Below are positions 33,974-44,661 of a stretch of 64,000 bases of DNA, one piece after another. The notes below the pieces were generated by a model. The model had not been told where the DNA came from. It ran no database searches and saw only the letters and a list, made by a program, of their open reading frames with translations. Source of the DNA: Lasiosphaeris hirsuta (lineage: Eukaryota; Ascomycota; Sordariomycetes; Sordariales; Lasiosphaeriaceae); contig JAUKUA010000006.1 of assembly GCA_030549175.1 (NCBI GenBank), positions 2,170,001 to 2,234,000 of the forward strand, in the 5' to 3' direction. Made by a program: the position numbers and the translations under genes. Position 1 is the first letter of the stretch. Each line of letters opens with the position of its first letter.

Positions 33974-35768
33974 CACGGGAACCACGCCGCCGGGGTTGGG
34001 GGATGATGTACTAGAAAAACAAAAACTTGGATTGAGAACAACGCGTGAGACCGGCGGTTCGCTCCGCCGGCACGGCGCTTTGGTGTTTGGATGATGCATC
34101 TGGAAAGAGGCTGGGACATTTGGTTCGGCGTGTGGCATACTTTTTGGGGTTGCAACTAGCATTTTATTGTAGATTTATCAAACGCAAAGCGAATGGTTGG
34201 TTTCTAGGACTTTTAAATATAAAATACGCGGTCGGTCTGGTCACTGTTCGACTCGAGGCCGGTATTTGGCAATCTTATACTTCATTAGCTTTTACAGATA
34301 TCATGACCCAAGCTTATGTGCTCTTGTCGTTGAAAAGACTCATTCATTCTTGTCAAACATATGTGATGAGAGAAGAGGTACGTTAACCCAGCTTGGTAAA
34401 TACTAATGTTGTTAACCGGCCGAGTGCCTAGTGAGGTAGCATTGATTCAACTTTTCTGTTAACCATCCAGAGCCAGAACTGTAGCTGGGCCCACTTATGT
34501 AAAAGACTTCCATTTCTCTCCGCTGATACGGGTACAGTATCGATGGATTAGGCAAATAGATAAGTAGATAGATAAGAGGATGAATGTGCAGTGAATGGCT
34601 TCCTCACGGCCCTGGCGCCCACCCGGGCCTACTTGCGCCCCGCCGGGAGCCATTCCTAACCTCCTCCTCTCGACCACCCAATTTACTCTACTTCACGGAA
34701 TACAGCACAATTGCCAGTATCTACGTGATTTGAGAGGGTCGCCAAATAACCCTTTCATCCGCCTATAGGTCTGTCTAGTCAAGGTTCACTTCTCAAACTC
34801 TCTAACCATCAGCGACCTAATAGTGTAAGAAGGCATAGGTAAAGTTTTTTAATCACTGTTGTCGTGGACGTGGCCCTATCAGTTCATTGTCCTAATTTTA
34901 AAAAGATGAGGGTCTTCTCCATGAAAAGCTTTCAGTCCGGGAGAAGACAAGGGAGTTGGGTGCATTGATGGACCGGATATTTGACTACTGATATTTTCTC
35001 CGTTCCTCACAATGTCGTGCTTAGCACCCGGGATTTCCGAGCCACAATAGGACTTATTTTCAAGAAGGGTATTTGTAGCATACCGTAGGAAAGTCCTAGC
35101 ACCCATTCCTATCAATGACATCTATGAGACAATGTCTCTCCAACAATATATATCAACATGAATAAATTTAATCCGCTCTTCAAGTACTTGAGCGATGTCC
35201 TGTTGATGACTTCGATAAGGTGTTCTGACCGCACGGCTAACATGTGGATCTCCGAACGACATCACGCTGTACAACGAGGTTCTGATGAGTGACTCTAACC
35301 CCTGAAACTAGGTTCCCTGATGAGAGACATGAGGTATAGAATAGTGAGCTTTCATCAGTCCTTCCCGCTCCCTGGGCATAAAGATTACCTGGAGTATCGA
35401 GTCCATACTAGCAGTACTAGTGATGAAATCCTGCTCTATATAAAATATCCTGTATCTCATTCGTCGCACTTCCTTTCATCTCCCAACGAGGAATCGAACT
35501 CAAATCGGTGTCGCCGGCCCGCCGGCGACACCCCTAATATTAAAATCAACCTTAGATAACCCTTAAGTCTAACCCCTAAAGGATACAGAGTAACGAAATC
35601 TCTCTATTATATACCGTAGTAACTCTAATAAGCTACTGTCAAAACCTCTCGTCTATATGAGTAGAAACAATAGGTTTTGAAACTCTTATACTAAGTAATA
35701 TTTAACTCTATTACCTTTATCCCTTTATTTTCACCCTCTAATTTAACTTGGCCTACTTTAAACTCGCC
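33974..35768. other. AT-rich intergenic DNA, probable repeat relic
   Basis: From about 34150 the sequence is AT-rich with stops in all frames and no gene. It includes a GC-only palindrome at 35507-35532. It is most likely mutated repeat DNA leading into the Harbinger element. Confidence 0.5.
35507..35532. repeat. 26-bp GC-rich perfect palindrome (12-bp arms)
   Basis: The left arm GGTGTCGCCGGC and its exact reverse complement GCCGGCGACACC are separated by two C residues. It stands out in an AT-rich background and could be a terminal repeat left by another element, or a cruciform-forming site. Confidence 0.85.
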
Positions 35769-35771
35769 TTA

Positions 35772-36840
35772 GGGTGTGATCGGCTCAGCAACTCTGTGGC
35801 CGCAATAGTTAAATAAAATTAGTGTTAAGGGACACTTTCCCCTTTCTGGCAGCAAATTTGGCACTAAAAACGGACCAACTTCCTCCAAATGAGGCATGCA
35901 TTAAAGCGCAAGACTTTTTCATGTACAGGCTAAGGAACTTTATTGAAGCCATCAAGCCTTTCCCAAAAAAGGAAAAAACGCCTACAGATCTTGTTGAATT
36001 CTGCTACTCCAGTGGCGGTTACTAAATATCCTGATTTCGGGATATTTAGTAGCCACTGAGATCTTGACAGAATTTCCAGTGTCCAAGATATCTGTCAACC
36101 ACGTTTGCTAGCAATTCCCGGCAAACCTTATTCACAAGCCAGCCAGGCATGACAGGCCAGAGTCAGGTTAACACTATCGCTTTTTCTGCAGCCGCGATAT
36201 CAGCTATTCCCATCCTTTTCAAGGGGTGGCGTTGCCGAAGGCGCAGGCAACAGGGGGCTCGTGATACTATACACCCTGGTAGGCCTACACACGCTCGGAA
36301 GTTGTGTGCTGCACTTCTTGAAAACTCGGAGACCCTATTTAAGGACTTATTCCGGCTCGATAAGGCTATCTTCAAGATCCTAGTCAAGTGGTTCCAACGT
36401 AACATAGGCCTCCGTTTAACGCGATACCAGCCTGTGGAACTGAAAGTGCTGGGCGGGGTTGTTGCTGTTCTTGGGAGGACGATACGCCCTGTAAATTACT
36501 GCTGGAGGAAGTCAATGGGCTAGCGGGGCTCTCTCCAACGGCAATGCCGACTGACGGAGGACACATCAATGGTTGGTTGGACCACAATGCTGTCCCCCTG
36601 CATTTCCATTTTACTACGTTTTTGCCCTGTGAAAAGATTCTTTGTGAAAGATGTTGGACAGAAGCAACACTTACAGTAGGCTACGAAGTTAATCCAGGGG
36701 CTTACCCGAAGACAGGCCGAAGACAGGCCGAAGGCGGTGTGGGCGCGGGAGCTACTGCAATACATCTTCGCAAGCGTGCGCCTAATTTTGTCCCTTTTCC
36801 TAGCGGAGTGGCACACAGGGTTGCTGAGCCGATCACACCC
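35772..36840 (+). mobile_element. PIF/Harbinger-type DNA transposon, internally deleted
   Basis: The ends are inverted copies: 27 bp starting GGGTGTGATC with a single mismatch (21 perfect, one mismatch, then CTGTG). The element is flanked on both sides by TTA (35769-35771 and 36841-36843), the 3-bp target duplication typical of PIF/Harbinger. At 36149-36520 the plus strand encodes a fragment with ALLENSETLFKDLFRLDKAI and LVKWFQRNIGL, matching the N-terminal helix region of Harbinger transposases. The DDE catalytic domain is absent. At 1069 bp it is much shorter than an autonomous copy, so it must move, if at all, with a transposase from elsewhere. A second plus-strand frame at 35822-36025 (67 aa) has no recognised domain. 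Confidence 0.85.
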
Positions 36841-37558
36841 TTAATAAACTTCTCCTAGTTTATTAACTTACCTCCCTTTAACTTATACAACTACTTTTAT
36901 TCCTTACTACTCTAATACCTCAACTGATCTGTTAGTATTATATTCTCTAATAACTCACTTAGTATACCTTATACCTTTAAAATTTATCTATCTATATATA
37001 TATATATTCTTTAGTAGCTATCAACACTTTTCTGTCCTACCTTTGAAAATAACTTTCTTAATCTTTTCTACACATTTCTTACCTATTCAGCAATAAGAAA
37101 AGTAGCACTGCAATATGGGGTAAAAGCAGACCCTCCCACGCCGAGAGCAGGACAGTTTGTACAATGCAACAACTTCCAAGCCGTTTTGCAGAAGCGCTGA
37201 GGATTCAACAAAATTAGCCATGGAGGTGTGGGGAAATTTTGTTTTGGGGCAGTTTGCCGCTTGCCCTTCTGTACTCTTCGGCAAAAACTACATCCTCAAG
37301 CAAGGCTGTCTGTGTTCTATGGTTTTGATAAGAAGATATTAGCCGAAGCTAAGCCGGGACTGATCTACATAGTAGACTGATCGATGATGAGGGATCACGT
37401 GACAATGAGAGCTGGCTGTCACAGGAATCAGTTTTGTGTTGTGGATTCAGCCAGCAGCTCTGCGCACGTCTTTAGCGCTCTTTAGAAACAAACTCGCGGA
37501 GCATTCGACGCGACTGATCCGGGGCCAGCTTCACGTCCTCCTTAGACTCATTATACAG
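36841..37558. other. AT-rich intergenic DNA
   Basis: Stops in all frames, TA repeats near 36992-37007 and no gene. From about 37430 the composition turns GC-balanced at the 3' flank of the membrane protein gene. Confidence 0.5.
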
Positions 37559-38653
37559 TCAATGCCCGACAGACCCAACCAGGACCCTCCACCAAAGGTC
37601 AACCTCCGTGTCCAGGAATCCAAATCTTGGACTCAGTTCAACCAGCATACAGGTCCCCGACATGACCACCGGTACACCCCTCGTCGCAATAATACCACCG
37701 TATAGTAATAAGGGGACTCCGGTCACCAAGGTCGCTACCGGGAGGTAGAATGCCATAAACCTAGCAAATCCCCTAACAGCTACCAAGTAGGTAATGGGAG
37801 CCCCTGATCGATCCCCTGATGCACGCGGGGGCAGAATGCCCAAGTCTATTATCATTTCCTTCACCATCCTCCTCCCTTTCGCCAGGGCAAAAGGGGCTAT
37901 GGCGAAAACAACAACAACTGAGTAGACGGCTTGGGCGAGTTGGATAATACTGAAGATGCGTGATCTCACGCCGCGCTGAAGGAACGAAAAGTCATTATCA
38001 GCGCCTATCGGTGCGCACCCGTGGGCGTCGGTAATGCTGTATGCGACAATGCCGTACCCAGTCGAGGTGATGAGTCGTTGGATGACGGCAGCCAAAGCGA
38101 CGGCGACCTCGAGGCTACCAATGCAAAGGAGCACGGCGACGACAACAAGGGATTTCCATGAAGCGGACATCTGGGTATGGCGGCTATCGCCCCAGACAAA
38201 GACGGCCACGAACCAGTCTATAATGGTAGCGAGTAGCGCGGTGGTCGTGGTGAGGCTCGCCGAAATCCAGCCAGCCGAGCTGTAGTTCGATTGGGCAATG
38301 CCAAAGGTCGCGAACCAAAGCGCAGTGATGCCAAAAGGCAATAGGAAGCTGACGAAACGGTTAAGGTAGACCCCGTGCTCGGTGAAGCGGCCCCATAAGA
38401 AGATCCCGATGTTGATAATGATTGTCGCAAGCACTTCTGGCCAGCCTGGGTGCATCGCTGCGTGTGTCGGCGTCGCCTCGACGCGGATGAGTCCATGGGC
38501 TTCTTGAAGAGCTTCAATTTCAAGCGCTCCCCGGCAGAGCTGGTACTGCTCTGGCAGATTCGCTGACGTAGCATTGTTTTCTGCTTCGATCCATATCGGA
38601 AACAACACGACAAGCCAAAATGCGGCTGATGAGCAGAGCGAATGCCCAGACAT
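37559..38653 (-). CDS. polytopic membrane protein with signal peptide, function unknown
   Basis: A single-exon 364-aa protein. Residues 1-25 look like a signal peptide (SAAFWLVVLFPIWIEA), followed by a short lumenal segment with an N-glycosylation site (NNAT). Then come about six hydrophobic helices: near 71-90 (VLATIIINIGIFLWG), 101-120, 133-155 (TALLATIIDWFVAVFVWG), 168-192, 237-262 and 303-328. A basic loop (AKGRRMVKEMI) lies between helices 5 and 6. The pattern recalls fungal proteins with an extracellular N-terminus and many helices, but I recognise no Pth11/CFEM or transporter motif. The frame is clean although it sits beside AT-rich repeat DNA, so it is probably a lineage-restricted gene. 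Confidence 0.65.
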   Translation of the reverse strand: MSGHSLCSSAAFWLVVLFPIWIEAENNATSANLPEQYQLCRGALEIEALQEAHGLIRVEATPTHAAMHPGWPEVLATIIINIGIFLWGRFTEHGVYLNRFVSFLLPFGITALWFATFGIAQSNYSSAGWISASLTTTTALLATIIDWFVAVFVWGDSRHTQMSASWKSLVVVAVLLCIGSLEVAVALAAVIQRLITSTGYGIVAYSITDAHGCAPIGADNDFSFLQRGVRSRIFSIIQLAQAVYSVVVVFAIAPFALAKGRRMVKEMIIDLGILPPRASGDRSGAPITYLVAVRGFARFMAFYLPVATLVTGVPLLLYGGIIATRGVPVVMSGTCMLVELSPRFGFLDTEVDLWWRVLVGSVGH

Positions 38654-39655
38654 TTGGTGAACGCAAAGGGGGGGAAAAAAAAAAAGGGGAAAAAAAAAAA
38701 GGCAAGTCTGCTGCTTCCTGTAGTCCTAAAATAAATACTAGGGGTCAGCTAATAGATTCAACTGCTGAAACGACAAATTTTCTGGGCGCTGGGAGCACCC
38801 CGAAGGTAACATGGCAGAAGAGACTGGGCCCCTGGAGACTGTCGCTTGCCAACTCATCCTGGCCCCATCGAATGAATGCTTTGTGGGTGAGACAAATGCA
38901 CGCCTCGTTTTGCTTTTGTGCCTCGATCGGCAATATCGGGCGCATCAACCAAACAGTCTATTTGTTGGGGGCCCACAATCATGCAACGCCCACCAAGGTG
39001 GCTTTTTTTTGGGCTTTGACGGCCTCACCCGAATGGACATGCTAAGGGAAATCGCTGTAGATTCTTACTCTGAGCTGCATAAAAGCAATGATTACGGCAA
39101 CCAGGGTTGTTGAGTTGACTGGGGCGCGACCGTCAAGTCAGTTTTCTACACCTCTGCCGGGGAAACAAAGGTAAGTGCGGCAGGGGCATTTATATACCAT
39201 GTATTTGCGTGACCCCGGCCCTGTAGATTCCAGGTTGGCCCGGGACGGGAACCATACTCGAAGCTTGAAACTGAAGTCTGATCCGAAAAAGAGGGCTCTG
39301 GTAATAAAGACATCATGAATTACGAGTTCATCATGGTATGAGAGTGTAGATTCATTAATAGTCGATATCTTGTCGCTTGACTTTGTTCATTGCTGTTGTC
39401 GATAAGATTGTTGAAAACCATCCTGGCTGGACCCGCACATCCCTTGAGGATGCCGTGACAAGATATCCCAACACATAGCGCCTCAAAGCACCTAGCTTTT
39501 AGAACTGACCCTACCATTTATTTAAATCCGCTGTGGTCAAGGGGGGTTAGTTCAAATTCGTAGGTTGAGATGAGATTTTTTTTTATGTTCCTGGGGCTGC
39601 TAATAACTCGCTAACACGGTATTTCCCCGTATTCATCGGTGAGATAGGCCTTGTT
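38654..39655. other. intergenic, no gene recognised
   Basis: Just upstream of the membrane protein gene are G then A runs (38668-38701). No frame with a motif is seen. Confidence 0.5.
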
Positions 39656-40795
39656 TTAGACACTGATTTTAACGGAAAGACCATCGCCGTTTGTAAAAAA
39701 ACATTTCCGGAATGTCCTCCACCCTCGAGTGCTTTTCGCGGATGCTGGAGCAGGGGAGGTTAAGACGGAAGCCCAGTAAGCTTCCATGGCTTTTTTATCC
39801 ACATGCACGTCCTCGTCTCCGCCCGCTTGGTTGGTACTAGAGGCGGGGTCGCTACCGTCCGTGGCGCTCAACAGCGCAATGGTAGGTGACGGCAGATGGG
39901 ATTCTCTCTCGTCCCAGCTGTCGTGGTGATCCGACGCTCCATGCTGCAACCCGTCCTCCTCGCCGCCATTCCATTTGTCGTTGCCGTTGTTGTCGTTGTT
40001 GTCGTTGTTGTCGTTGTTGTCGTTGTTGTCGTTGTTGTCGTTGTTGTCGTTGTTGTCGTTGTTGTCGTTGTATGCGTCCAAGTTGCCGCTGTCCAAGCCG
40101 TTTTCTTCGGCTGCCAATGGCTCGGAAGGCCGAGCAACTACTGCAGCCCAGCTCATTTGTCCCATTGTTGGTGCCTCCGCCCGATGACTCCTTGTGATGG
40201 CGGGAGCGGAGGTAGCGATGGCAGGCGGTTCGACCTGCCGCAGCCTCGCCATGTGCTCCTTCCAGCATCCACACTCCTCGCTCATGTGTGCGCGTAGGTC
40301 AATGAGGCTGTCGCGGTGGACACGTAACGGGTGCCCGGGGTTGAAGGGGCGGAGGACGGCTAGAGGGACGACCCAGACGCTTTGGATGTAGACCCAGGAC
40401 GTATGCGGCATGGGTAGGTGCACGCCGTCACCCTCGAGGTATAGAGCACTACGCCGCGCGCTGGGCCTCGGGGTGCCGTCAAAGGCGCGGAAATGCTCGG
40501 GGTTTCTGTGCTTGTGGCGCTGTCGGGCCCAGGGTAGATCGAGGACAGACGAGCCGCGGCGTGATCCCGCGCAGACCGAGCCGTGGGCCGAGATGGGGGT
40601 GATTATGGCGTGGGTGGACTTGTTGGACAGGCGCAGCAGGACGATGACAGGATGGCCGCAGACTTGTGATGGCAGGTAGCCTCTGGTGCTTCCCCGATTG
40701 GGCGCGAGTAGGGCGTCGTAATGCTCCTTGGGGAAGCATCGTGCGGGCTTGAGACTCGCAATGTCGCCAGTCTTCCAGCCATTAGGTAGTGCCAT
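39656..40795 (-). CDS. conserved fungal hypothetical protein with an Asn/Asp repeat tract
   Basis: A single-exon 379-aa protein from ATG 40795. The first 190 residues are a folded-looking domain: WKTGDIASLKPARCFPKEHY, RGYLPSQVCGHPVIVLLRL, HAIITPISAHGS, HRNPEHFRAFDGT, RSALYLEGDGVHLPMP, HTSWVYIQSVWVVPLAVL and HMSEECGCWKEHMARL. I recall proteins with this order of blocks in many ascomycetes, without known function. No signal peptide or membrane segment. Residues near 243-275 are about ten NDN triplets coded by a 9-bp repeat, followed by an acidic Ser-rich linker and a basic C-terminus. The repeat is inserted in a linker, so length changes should be tolerated. Confidence 0.72.
   Translation of the reverse strand: MALPNGWKTGDIASLKPARCFPKEHYDALLAPNRGSTRGYLPSQVCGHPVIVLLRLSNKSTHAIITPISAHGSVCAGSRRGSSVLDLPWARQRHKHRNPEHFRAFDGTPRPSARRSALYLEGDGVHLPMPHTSWVYIQSVWVVPLAVLRPFNPGHPLRVHRDSLIDLRAHMSEECGCWKEHMARLRQVEPPAIATSAPAITRSHRAEAPTMGQMSWAAVVARPSEPLAAEENGLDSGNLDAYNDNNDNNDNNDNNDNNDNNDNNDNNDNNGNDKWNGGEEDGLQHGASDHHDSWDERESHLPSPTIALLSATDGSDPASSTNQAGGDEDVHVDKKAMEAYWASVLTSPAPASAKSTRGWRTFRKCFFTNGDGLSVKISV
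39979..40071. repeat. 9-bp in-frame microsatellite-like repeat (GTTGTTGTC)n
   Basis: About ten copies of GTTGTTGTC, read on the minus strand as Asn-Asp-Asn. The unit is a multiple of three, so copy-number changes keep the frame. Confidence 0.9.
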
Positions 40796-41849
40796 GCTTT
40801 CAGCAGTTACGCCGTGTTAGGATATAGATCAGAACAAGGAACTGTTTGTTGTTACTTCTTTCTTTGTTAGTGCCTTGCTGCCCTACAAGGTAGGGTGATG
40901 TTGATTCTTGATACCTGGGTTGAAGGGTTGTAGAGACAGCAAGGGACAAGGCGTATCTTGTGGTGGCTGAGACTAGGAATTAGTTTTGCCTGGGATTGAG
41001 CTTAAGTGCTGGGTATGGAGAAAGATTACGGAAACGTTACTTGGGTTTCGCGCTCCCCGCGGTAGACTGGACTTGGCGCGATGAAATTTCTGTGGTTGTG
41101 ACTGAGATGGCAATCCCAACTGACGGGCGAGGAAAATATATACACCTTAGGTGCCTAAGCAGGTCTCTGTATTTCAAAATACTAGAGAGTCAATAGCAAA
41201 AAGGAAAGACGAATAAGAGAAGGCAAATGTTATACTAAATGGACGGGTCTCGACAAGAGAGACACGGACACAGCAATCGATATGTACCCAGTGTTTTTCG
41301 ATTTCCTCGCTTGCTAAACTGGGAGTGAATGACCCATTCTAGTATTGTGGGACCTAATGATCACGGGGAAAGGTCGATACAAGTGCCAGTCACTAGAACT
41401 ATGCAGAGTCTTTACGATTAGGGTGTATTTATAGAGGGCTTCGGAGTGTAGATAGAGGCCAAAGAACAATCACGAACATGATTTCCTTTAACCACTAAAA
41501 GATTACAGCGCATTGCCTGCCTTGCCTCTGATAGCGCCAAGCTCCCGATGTTTTCGGCAAGCTCATTTTACTTATCCGCTGCCTTCCCTTCGGCATCTCT
41601 AGACCCCTTAGGCTGCGGCGCGGCTGGGTAGGTAGTCTTTACCCCCGGCCAGCTGTCGTCCTCTGAGGTCCGAATAAGACTGCCATACTATAGCTCCCCC
41701 GTGGCCATGATCCGATCAACAATCCAGGTCTGTAGCCAATCGTTTTTCTTAGGATCCTTATCAAATCTGAGCACGTCGTCCAGGCTTAATGTTGCGGGGA
41801 GAGTTTTGGGGGAGTTTTTGGGGAAGTTTTCAGGGAAGTCTTCGATGTG
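40796..41849. other. intergenic, no gene recognised
   Basis: Moderately AT-rich from about 40800 to 41500. No motif-bearing frame. This is the upstream region of the hypothetical gene (minus) and of the HET relic (plus). Confidence 0.5.
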
Positions 41850-42455
41850 GATGCGCCTCATGGCCGACGATGAGACTCTTGACCAGCTTGGCGATAGCAC
41901 CCTGCGAAATCTCGGCCACAGTATTGAGCCTGACTCGTTTGATGAATGGGTGTTGGGTGGTTTGAGTGCGTGCCTCAACCAGCATGGCGAGCACTGCAGT
42001 GTGGTTATGAGTGGGCTTGGGAAGCGACATCTATCATCCTCCCCATTCCAAGGGACTCAACTTGGATTGAGGCTGATTGACGTCAACGCGAATAATATTG
42101 TCGACGCCCTGACCATCTGCAAGTATATCGCTCTGTCGTACGTTTGGGGGTATGCCAACTCGTTCCTATTACTGTAATATCCTCGAGACGATCCCGACTC
42201 CCCGGGGGGCTAGCTAGATTCTATATTCCTTGAACTATTGCAGACGCCATGCAGGTCGTCAAGAAGCTCGGGCAGCGATACCTGCGGGTCGATGCCATAT
42301 GTATCCAACAGGATGATGAAGCCGACAAGGCGCTGCAGATCCAGCGCATGGACAGCGTTTATTTCAACGCCGTAGCAACTATCGCGGCAGCCGCTGGTGA
42401 TCATGCTGATGCCGGGCTCTGCGGATCGAACCCTCTTTCTCTAAAAAGGCATTAA
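41850..42455 (+). pseudogene. HET-domain gene relic, truncated
   Basis: The first segment (to about 42150) carries GLSACLNQHGEHC and then LRLIDVNANNIVDAL, CKYIALSYVWG, the entry blocks of a HET domain. It is followed by an in-frame stop. Homology resumes near 42225 in another frame as TIADAMQVVKKLGQRYLRVD and AICIQQDDEADKALQIQRMD, then VATIAAAAGDHADAGLCGSN, with a TGA just before TIADA and the usual Trp of YLWVDA changed to Arg. The frame ends at 42455 right after the domain, so the C-terminal half of the protein is gone. An intron near 42150-42180 could explain one break but not the TGA or the truncation. Confidence 0.7.
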
Positions 42456-43343
42456 ATTATTGCTGAGACCAAAGCCCAGGTTTCGGGCTCCCAGCCCGTT
42501 CCCGTTTATTATCGTTTGATAAGATTTTAGAACGCGTAAGCGCCCAACGTTTGTAGCCGAAAACATACCCCTCTTGTGTTGGGCATTGTCGGTTTTGTGA
42601 CGTTCTTAGGTGCAGCACGTATCGATCCAAGCGTAGGAGAGCCCGTCAGAGGCAGCCATGGAACCCACCCATTGGCCCGGTTTCATCTCATCCAAGAACC
42701 CACGTTATTGCACAAGGTACTCTCTAGAGCCGTGGCGCATCAAGGTGCGCGACTTCCCGAGTTGCTGTGGGGACAAAGACCCGGATCTCGCGTGGTGACC
42801 AGTGCGTTGTTGCCATTGCTCCCGAAATAATTATAAAAGGCATGCGCATCTCCCTCTTTCCGAACTTGGCTTCCCAAATATCCCACACCTTGCAACAGGC
42901 AGGATTGGGAATGTCAGCTTCATAACCATCCAGCCCTCACACGCTCGCTTCGACCGGAAGAGAGACTGACTGCACATGCCTTCTTCTCAGGTCAACATCT
43001 TGACTGGACTACCGTGACGCGTTGTGCGCCCTCTTTAAACTTCGCGGCCAACACAAGCCACTCAGCAGGCGGTTGCCCGGGACCGACAAGGGGTATGATC
43101 TTTACCTTGTAAACGTACCTTAGCAAAACCTAACAGGAATTCTCTCAAAGTACGTTTTCTTGGCGCCATAATTACAACCAGCATCTCCCACTTGAATCAC
43201 TCCCCGACGACCCGCCGACCCGCCAACCTGCCAACCCGTCGACCGCTTGCGACCGTCTCCCACAGCATCTATCTAATCCGAGCCAAGTACCCCGCGCAAA
43301 ACAACCAACCCACTCTGACCAGTTGTGAACAAATCCCATCACA
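42456..43343. other. leader and promoter region of the Gag-like gene
   Basis: No coding frame with a motif. A TATAAAAG box lies at 42832-42839, 500 bp before the Gag-like ATG. A segment starting TGTTGGGC near 42575 could be an old LTR start, but no matching copy is seen downstream of the gene. Confidence 0.45.
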
Positions 43344-43988
43344 ATGGCTAGGGGATTCCACGTGGATGTCCCCTCACTGCAGGGTATCCAAAACATCGAC
43401 TTGTGGAAGCGCGCTATCAACTCCGCCCTGCAGCTGCGCGGCTTGACCCTGTACATCGAGAAGGGAGTCCCGGAGCCTGACGGTGCACACGAGAAGGCGC
43501 AGTGGGAGCAGGACCGCGCTTTCATCAACGGCATTCTCTTGAAGAGCATTGTTGACGAGATTGATGTCACCGGATCGATGAAGGCCAGCGGCTGGCTTCC
43601 CAGTGAGAAGGACCCCAAGAAGACCTACGACCTCATTGTCAAGTGTGTCGTCTTCCTCAACAAGTCGGACATGAGCTACTTGCTCCACGACTTCACTCAC
43701 ATGGACCGCAAGAACTTCTATTCGCTCCGCTCATACATGGCCAAAGCCCATTACCTCAAGGAGCGACTAAGATTGGCTGGCTACGGCCTAGGCGAGAGCC
43801 AGGGGGTGGCATTCGTGCTCTGGGGCCTGAAGAATGCCCACCCCGACCACCACGCTGGCTGGATTCAGAAATTCGACGACGGCTCTCTCACCTGGGCTGC
43901 GCTGATGACGGACCTGCAGGATTTATCGGAAATGGAGCCGCAGTACCCTCGTCGCCGCGGCCCCAGCGCATCTACTGGCGGAATGTAA
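43344..43988 (+). CDS. Ty1/copia Gag-like protein, single intact ORF
   Basis: 214 aa, intronless, no frame damage. The N-terminal two-thirds resembles copia-type Gag (UBN2-like): a Trp-x-x-x-I start in IDLWKRAINSALQLRGLTLY, IEKGVPEPDGAHEKAQWEQD, then DRAFINGILLKSIVDEID. These fit the helical capsid pattern in which a short substrate-like Trp segment is followed by an acidic helix. There is no CCHC zinc knuckle in the Pro/Arg-rich C-terminus and no protease, integrase or reverse transcriptase follows before the next gene at 44662. Either this is a gag fragment that escaped mutation or a domesticated gag gene. The clean frame amid otherwise heavily mutated repeats favours the second, weakly. 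The family call is by pattern only. Confidence 0.6.
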   Translation: MARGFHVDVPSLQGIQNIDLWKRAINSALQLRGLTLYIEKGVPEPDGAHEKAQWEQDRAFINGILLKSIVDEIDVTGSMKASGWLPSEKDPKKTYDLIVKCVVFLNKSDMSYLLHDFTHMDRKNFYSLRSYMAKAHYLKERLRLAGYGLGESQGVAFVLWGLKNAHPDHHAGWIQKFDDGSLTWAALMTDLQDLSEMEPQYPRRRGPSASTGGM

Positions 43989-44661
43989 ACGGACTCGGAA
44001 CCGTCGCATTGGGGGACTGCCATGAATAATGGACTCCGGACAATCAAATCGAGGTGCTGCCATCGTGACTACTGTCACCAACTATCGGCACTCCAGACAG
44101 CTAATATAGGCTTAGTAATTGCATGTGAATGAGGACGGCCGGTGGTTTGTGTGAGATTCAGGATCGGGCAGCAGGACTCTCGGGGCTACCGACTTCGTCG
44201 AGGCGGGCCTTGACAACAGCAAGCGTATCTTGACATGTCTTTGGGCAAGTCATGTATCTTAGCATTCCTACCCATGTAGCTTTTACTTGGGTATCCATAA
44301 CCAGCGTCAATTAGGGGACAATACATTGTATTTCTGGGAAATCTCAACGCTGCGAGCTGCTGCCACTGCGAACAATGAGCCACGTGCTGTGGCCCTTGTA
44401 GTTCAGGATAACGTAGGCAGAAGCAAGACCCAGTGATTAGGACTCCGAGTAGGTTAGTGAGCCTGGGCCTTCATTTGAGGCGTTTTCATGGTGGAGTGGT
44501 TTGCAGTCTAATAATAATAATAACATGACAATGCTAGTAGGGTTGCATTATCGACATATCGCAGGCTTGGCAGCTGAAGCGACGAGGCCAAAACGGCCAT
44601 AGCGTCGAAATATTCAAGCCACTAGAATCCCGCCGCCGCCTCGAAAGACCATCAACGTAAC
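43989..44661. other. intergenic, no gene recognised
   Basis: Short AT-rich segments and an ATA repeat near 44511-44522. No pol-like homology follows the Gag-like gene. The right end is the promoter region of the HET gene. Confidence 0.5.

Noticed and set aside
42575..43190. Left LTR of a copia element before the Gag-like ORF
   Set aside because: A TGTTGG start and a TATA box are present, but no matching right LTR or primer-binding site could be recognised.
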